This document shows, in pieces, positions 58,301 through 64,000 of a DNA stretch of 64,000 bases. The notes under the pieces are model-generated. The model searched no databases. It was not told where the DNA came from and saw only the letters and a program-made list of their open reading frames with translations. The position numbers and the translations under genes are program-made. Origin of the DNA: Neospora caninum Liverpool (taxonomy: Eukaryota; Apicomplexa; Conoidasida; Eucoccidiorida; Sarcocystidae); the NCBI RefSeq assembly GCF_000208865.1, contig NC_018398.1, positions 1,674,001 through 1,738,000 on the forward strand, written 5' to 3'. Numbering within the stretch: the stretch's first letter is position 1; every line of letters begins with the position of its first letter.

Positions 58301-60662
58301 CTGGCTTACGACGTCGACGAAGAGGGTCGGCCTTTCCTCTGTCTGAGGTGGAGCTCTTGGACACTGCCGCTGTCCCTGAAACCGGCGCCTCCCTCGACTC
58401 TGTTTCCAAGAAACATGCAAGGATCGCAGCAGCTGCAAAAGCTGGAGAGATCGGCACCGCACCAAAAGCCGCAGCGCCTCCGGGTTCCCGGTGGGGGCCG
58501 TCTCCGTCCACGTTCCCCTCCCCGGTGGCTGCGCCGTGGAAACCAGTCTCCTCTCGTCTTGGATCCTGCACGGCCCAGTTCTGGGCGAGGTGGTTAACCA
58601 GCTGAGAAACGACGGCTTCTTGTTGAATCAGGAGACCCAGCCCAGACACCGGGTGACGAGATACGCGGCCAAAGTCTGCTGACTGTGCGAGTCGCGTGGC
58701 GTCCAAGACTGCCGCAGGGTGGCACGGGTCGGATGAGGCCGAGGCCGAATCGCTGTCCTTCTCTTTGTAGGAACGGTGCAGTCGGGCCGAAAACGAAGGC
58801 AGGAATAAGTCGCGCAAGTCTTGTAGGAAGGAGGCGTGAGGAAACTCCGTTGCCGCCTCGTCCCCAGACCGCCCCTCGCCCTCGCGTCTCTCTCTTGAGC
58901 TGCGGGGCACAGCGTCCGCCTCGACGGGCTCCCAGGGAGAGCGGGGTTGCTCTGCGAGTCGCTCAGTGGCGTGCCGAAGAACCTCCGCGTTTGGCAGCGG
59001 AAAAGGCAGCACAACACTCGGCGGCGGTGGAGGAACAGGACGGAGCGGAAGGCCTGATGAACTCATCGAAGGAGAACCTTCTCTCCTGGGCTGCGAACGC
59101 GTTCTCCGTTCTTCCGACGAAGATTCGCGAGGCGAGAGCAAAGGTGACGGCGAGGGAACCTGCGACAGCGCAGCTGCTGTTCGCTCAGCTCCGCCACGGG
59201 AGGCCTTCCCGCTGGCGGCCGAGAAGGGCCAGAGACCGCCAACGGGAAACGGGTAGTGGTGTTCGAGCTCCCGGAGGAGGTCCATCACGACGCGCTGCGT
59301 CTTCTCCACTGTCCCCTTTCGGTCATTTGCGCCAAATTTTGCGGTGGTGGCGATGAAGCTGGCAGTTCCATGGGCGTCGTCTTCCTCGCTGGAACTTGAC
59401 CATTCCTGCTGCTTCCCCTCTGGATCAAGTTCGCCGGTCTTCGTCTGGAGTGCAGTGCTCGCTGCCAGCTTGTTGAAATCGCCTCCGAGCGCCTTCCTCA
59501 AGTCCCCCAGGGATGCAGGATGCCGGAGACACTGCGACAGGCGCTTTGCGGGATAAAGGGACACGTCGGCGTGTGATACGAAGATGTCCCCGAGGGGGTT
59601 CAAGTGCCTCCTCCAAGCTTCCAGGTCCTCAGCCCGCGCTTCGCGTTCGTTTCTCGGCGTACCCGCCTCGCCGTGCTCGCCTCCTCGTGCTGCCTCCCCT
59701 TGGGCTCCGCCACCAGAAAGGGGCGAGGCTGTCGGTTCCTCAACCGGGTACCACACACGGCGGCGGAGAGGCGCACCGGCCGGTCGCTCCATCCACGTTT
59801 TTGCCTCTTCGTCCACGACGACAAGAAATGCGTCGTCGCTGTGGGCGTCTCCAAATCCGCGGCCGTCTCCGTCGTGTCTCGGTCTGTCTCTTTCGCGAGT
59901 TTCTCGCCTTCCACCTGCGGGAGACTCCTGCGAGACTGAGGCTCCCTCTTTTTCCCCATTGTGGCGAGGCACCCGCGGGGCGCGCCAAGCCGAGCTCACT
60001 GGGCTCTTTTGTCTGTCGCGTTCTGGGCTGTCGGCAGTCTCCACCCACTCTTCGCTGGAGAGGCGAGCGACCGAAGACGGCTCGACGACGCCCGTCCTTG
60101 GAGTCTCCTGCGTGCGCTCGGAGCCCGCGTGGGCATGCAGGTTATGAAAGACCAAGGCAGTGCCCCGCGACGACCAGCGCAGCCAGTGGGTGAGGATGGC
60201 CCAGATGCCTGAGCTTGACGAAGAGTCTGGATCGACAGGCGCGGCGTCACGCCCCGAGTCTCTGCGTTTTCTTGGCGAAGGAGCCGCAAGTTCAACTGAG
60301 GGAGCGAAGGCTCTGCGCTTCTCTGAGAAGGAAACCGGTGTGTGGAGGACCACGAAGGAGCAGAGAAGAAGAACAAGGCAGATCAGACACGTGAACAAAA
60401 TGTAAGCGAGAAGGCGACCGCGTGGCGCGCTGCGCCGGGAACGGGAGGAGCGAGGCGTGGATCGCCTCGACGGCCGTGAAGAAAAGCCATCAGAGGGAGA
60501 GTGTATAGCCGGTCCTGAGGAAGGCTTCAAAGCGTCAGCTCCAGAAGAATGGCGAGAAGGCGGTCCGAGTGACGGAGGCCGCGTGGTGTCTTCCTCGCGG
60601 TGCACTCCCAGCCGAAAGGAAGTGGCGGGAGTCGCAGACGAAGACAAAAGACGAGGATCCAT
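55354..60662 (-). CDS. Exostosin-like glycosyltransferase (GT47-type), type II membrane protein
   Basis: Three exons in consistent phase 1: 60662-58310 (donor GTAAGC), 58009-55997 (acceptor tctctttag, donor GTGAGT) and 55721-55354 (acceptor tttgcttcag). The product is about 1,577 residues. The ATG at 60662 gives a Ser/Arg-rich cytosolic tail and one membrane segment at about 84-106 (LLAYILFTCLICLVLLLCSF), the Golgi type II arrangement. The exostosin core ends exon 2: ISRATFCLCPQEGWLPSLCI followed by FEALAHACIPVIIGG, which matches the family's (R/K)-x-(S/T)-x-F-C-L-x-P ... Gly-Cys-Ile-Pro-Val-Ile motif. It continues across the splice in exon 3: EEELWLPGGCLFDWIQIAVF, then EKEILEKQQMLWKLRQHFLY. 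The ~1,200 residues between anchor and core are Ser/Glu/Arg-rich with islands of order. The family transfers sugars from nucleotide-sugar donors in the ER/Golgi. Acceptor and linkage here are unknown; human EXT proteins have about 740 residues, so this is roughly twice the usual size. Confidence 0.85.
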
Positions 60663-63137
60663 CGAACGCAGAGCTGAAGCAATCTGCACAAGACGAGAGG
60701 TCCGACGGGACAGCAAAGGGACGGAAAACAGAGGGGACGGAAAGGAGACGGGTTGACATCCAACACATCGAGCAGACGGTCTGAGATCGAGGAAGGCGGT
60801 GAGGCGACGAACCGAACAAGAGTCCAGGAAGAGGACGGTGAAGACGGCGACACTCAAAGACGAATCCAGTCTGCACTTCGCCTGTCCAAGCGTCTGCGGG
60901 CCCTTGCTCCAGGCGTTCTTCGCAGCACATCCACGCTTGACCAGACGCCTCGTTGGGGCGAGGCAAGCTGGTTTGCGCTTTGCCGTCTGCGGGTACGGGG
61001 GGGCGGCTGCCGAGAACGGCGTGTGTGAAACCTGGAAGTCGCTGTCTTCTCTCCTATCCGGCGAACCATCTTCTTGTGAGCCAAAGGGAGGTCCAAGAGC
61101 CTTCCCACGCAGTTCTCACGAAGTGCAGACAAGGCCGCGACACGGAGAAGCCAGGGGCTGTGTGAAGGAACCATGTAGAAGGTGAGTTCGCTGGCGAACG
61201 AAATCGAGTAGCTCAGAACGTGCGCGCCAAGGAGCGAAGAAATGTGCGGAGAGAGCGGTCAATCTGCTGGAGCGTTAGAGCAGAGAGATACAAGATGTAC
61301 ATACCACAGCGCATCCAGCCAGGGATCTCAGATGGCGGCGAATTTTCGAGCCAATGTCTGATCTGTCAGGCCCCGTTTTATGCCCCTGTTCTAGAGCATT
61401 TCCGTAACCCCCGCTCTCGCTCGCTGTAGTCGGTAGTAGAAACGGAAAAAGAGACGCTTTCTGTCTCGGAGACATGGCGGCAAACCGTGCGGCTACACAA
61501 ACGAGTTGAAGTTGTCCCTCTTCGCAACAAGAAAGAAACACACAAAGAGCCGGCGACGAGACATGCAAAGGTAAGGGGGAGACGGCTTCCGCTGCGACAG
61601 GTTGCATGCGGATCGCTCCGCGGGCGCCAGCTGCTCAGCCAAGGCCTAAAAATAAGTTCTCGTGCGTGAGAGTCGTGCGTGAGAAAACGATGTCCAGAAA
61701 AGGAGTTTAAACTCACTCCCGGAGGCAGAACGCATTTTCCGTGGAGCTGAACTCATCGGGTCCAGTCGCGTTGGCCGTCCGGGAAAACAGGAGCGAAGCA
61801 CTTTTGTGTCTTGCAGCCGGCGCACACAGTCAGCACGTCGCGTGCATCTAGACGAGTGTACCGTTTTCATTTGTGTGTGAAGGTAAGTCATTTATGTGTG
61901 TGAAGGTAAGGGAGGGCCTGCCGATCCGGTGTATCCTCAATGTACACATCAGTGAGCCGTCACAGTACGAAACGCAAAGTGGTACCGGATGAGAGCCACA
62001 AATCTGTAACAACCCAAAGAGCAGTTCTAATGGCTCGGGCACTCCACAGGCTGCTCCGAAAAAAGGAGTCACGGGGCGACTCTCTCGGTTCCTGCACCCT
62101 CTGAGCTCTCAGCGAGAGCGGAGCTTTTCTCAGGATACGCAGGCGTCTTTCCCGGCGTAGATCCCGAGCTCTCTCCCCCCGAAGGCATGGATGGAGGGGA
62201 GGAAAGCGCGCAAAGGGTCCAGTGAAGCATGGAAGCTGGTCGGACTTCCAGTGCTGAATTATGGAATAGTTCTCAAGAGCGGACGATGTGTTCCACGGGC
62301 ACAAGAGAGACTCGCGATCGGTGCGGAAACCAGGACGGCTCCTAGAAGCCAACTGTCTGTTGACGTGTCGCAGTCAAACTACCGTCTCGCGTTCTGATTC
62401 TTTTCGCACATTGGGAGTAGACGGCACTTCATAAAGGGAACGGAATGTTTGGTACGGAAAATGAGCTTTGGTGGTTTATCTCAGTTTCTTGCTTGAAGCA
62501 GCGTGTGTGACCTGCACTAAGGTGCTGATGCTAAACCACCGTCTGGTGTTCAGATGCCTCCAGTGCTTCTTGGCTACATTTCCATTTTGTATTAATCTCT
62601 TGGAGCTGTATTAGCAACTATAGTCTGGGTCCGCGGCTCGGCCACAACGTGCAAGAGGAGAAATCACACCAGCAATTTTGGCACCAACCTGCCAGCTGTT
62701 TAACCACCTCGGGGTCTGTGAAAATGAGAGGAATCGACTATGTCGCGAATTTTGCCGATCCACAAAAAAATCTTCCACTACCCCACAAGCAAAGTGCCCC
62801 GTGTTTCACGGTGCTCACGAAGAGAGTGAAAAGAGTACCTCCGCGGCGAACAACAAACGTGGCGAACAGCTGGAACTCGTGCGCCTGGCATCAGTGCTTT
62901 CACTCTCTTGAGTCTGCATGCTTCCTGGTGGAAAAACCACAGCCCCTTGCCTTCTGTGGCTGATCTCGTCATTCCAGAAAACTCCTGGTACCTCCTCAGG
63001 ATACTCAAAACGTTTGGGCCGGATTTTCTTGCAGTCGGCGCATTGGTCAATGCTGCGTCGAGCGACGCTCCTCCGTGTACCTCTCAATCTTCTCCGTCCC
63101 GTGCCCGGCATTTGATTCTGTGGAGACGCACCCCCCG
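60663..63137. other. Intergenic region, no supported gene
   Basis: The first part is the exostosin-like gene's promoter and 5' UTR; the open frame extends back to about 60857 without an ATG. Beyond that only short frames on both strands are present, none with recognisable motifs. Confidence 0.4.
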
Positions 63138-64000
63138 CTACCTTCGAGACGCGTATCTTCTCGATGGACGTCTCGCTCTCCTGTACGTGCTTCCGTCTCT
63201 ACGATTCACTTGAATGGTCTCCCGACCCTCCTCGGCATCGGACCCACAACAGCAGCAACAGCAACAACAGCAACAACATGGGCACTCGCCTTCGGAGTCA
63301 GCATCTTGTTTCCCTTCCTCTTTTCGGCCGTGAGCGTCTGTTTTCCTTCGTGGCTTACTCGGCCGACCTCCTCGCTCTGTCTGCTCCCCATGAGCACTGC
63401 TCCTTGTGGAAGAGACCGGATCCTTCGAGTGGTCTTTACTGCTGCCGTGAGCACTGCGTGTGTCACCATGAGTCGTACTGTGTTGTGCGTGGTCTCTGCC
63501 GACAGATCGATGGCTACGTTTCGTTTCACTCGTGTTGCACTCGTCGTCACTCAGAGAAATGCAGCTCTGCATCGACAGGCCTGTGTGGAGTGCGTCCCTG
63601 TCTCTCGGTAAACCGCGAGAAAAGGAGCCAAAGTATCCGTCTTCAGCGTCGTCATCCGTGCCAAAGTGACGGAACCCGACACTCTGAGATCCCGCCCGAT
63701 GAGGGTCTCCGTTGCCCTCGGTCCCGAGTCGTGTCGGCTCATTTCCCCTTTTGTCCGTTGTCCCTTTCATCGAGAAGTTGAATAAGCTTTTCAGTCTCGA
63801 CTTTGGTTGCTCCTTGGCCCTTGGCTTCTGAAGCACGATCGGGGGGGAGTTGTCCAGTGAAAACCGCATCTCGGGGTTCAACAGCCCCCGACCCCTGGCG
63901 ATCTCGGGGCCCCGACTGGCAAGGAAGGCGGCGCCGGGGCTGGGAATGAACATCGAAGTATCATCGTCATCATCCTCGTAAAAGCCCGGATATTTCGAAC
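63138..64000 (-). CDS. C-terminal part of a charged, low-complexity protein with a poly-cysteine run (partial)
   Basis: The frame is open from the window edge to a stop at 63138, about 287 residues; the 5' part lies beyond 64000. It begins KYPGFYEDDDDDTSMFIPSP and continues hydrophilic: a basic patch (KPRAKEQPKSRLKSLFNFSM), an acidic patch (GTDDDAEDGYFGSF), and a Ser/His/Arg-rich region. At 63278-63246 come 11 consecutive Cys codons (GECP then Cys11 then GSDAEE). The end is Arg-rich (YRRARRPSRRYASRR). TGT and TGC alternate irregularly within the run, so it is not a pure trinucleotide repeat. No family was recognised. A poly-Cys run could be multiply palmitoylated or bind metal; this is inference. 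Confidence 0.5.
   Translation of the reverse strand, partial: SKYPGFYEDDDDDTSMFIPSPGAAFLASRGPEIARGRGLLNPEMRFSLDNSPPIVLQKPRAKEQPKSRLKSLFNFSMKGTTDKRGNEPTRLGTEGNGDPHRAGSQSVGFRHFGTDDDAEDGYFGSFSRGLPRDRDALHTGLSMQSCISLSDDECNTSETKRSHRSVGRDHAQHSTTHGDTRSAHGSSKDHSKDPVSSTRSSAHGEQTERGGRPSKPRRKTDAHGRKEEGKQDADSEGECPCCCCCCCCCCCGSDAEEGRETIQVNRRDGSTYRRARRPSRRYASRR

Overview
The window is nuclear DNA of an apicomplexan parasite, most likely a tissue-cyst-forming coccidian of the Toxoplasma/Hammondia/Neospora group. The evidence is: intron-containing genes with GT-AG splice sites, GC-rich coding DNA with Ser/Ala/Arg/Glu-rich low-complexity extensions, TGCATGC motifs, TA microsatellites in introns, a translation factor with an apicoplast-type targeting leader, and a gene for a flagellar protein although only male gametes of these organisms carry flagella. 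Species cannot be settled by eye. There are no bacterial, viral, transposon, CRISPR, rRNA or convincing tRNA features.

Layout. 0.7-7.1 kb (-): multi-pass membrane protein with a probable Cys-rich ectodomain and a long acidic tail. 7.2-8.4 kb (-): organelle-targeted bacterial-type initiation factor IF-1. 10.3-14.5 kb (+): divergent RPAP3-like TPR co-chaperone. 15.7-17.3 kb (-): small unrecognised gene. 18.0-22.5 kb (-): complete eight-exon DRC4/GAS8 homologue. 22.5-29.2 kb: gene-poor, with fragments of possible membrane-protein exons. 29.2-30.7 kb (-): Alba-domain protein, divergent from 32.1-37.2 kb (+): organellar ribosomal protein bS6 with a very long N-terminal extension; a 23-bp tandem repeat lies between them. 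40.6-43.2 kb (-): acidic octapeptide-repeat protein whose repeat array runs past its stop codon. 43.8-50.4 kb (-): five-exon, 1,506-residue unrecognised protein with a hydrophobic N-terminus and coiled coil. 52.1-52.9 kb (-): single-exon type II membrane protein with a knottin-like six-cysteine module. 55.4-60.7 kb (-): three-exon, about 1,577-residue type II membrane GT47/exostosin-like glycosyltransferase. 63.1-64.0 kb (-): 3' part of a charged protein with an 11-cysteine run.

The genes do not form one pathway, as expected for a eukaryotic chromosome. Two (IF-1, bS6) serve translation in endosymbiotic organelles, two act with RNA or RNA polymerase assembly (Alba, RPAP3), one is a sexual-stage axonemal component (DRC4), and at least five enter the secretory route. 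Exon models were built by hand from splice-site consensus, reading-phase agreement and family similarity. Phases agree throughout for DRC4, Alba, the 1,506-residue gene and the GT47 gene; 5' ends of some other genes remain open.
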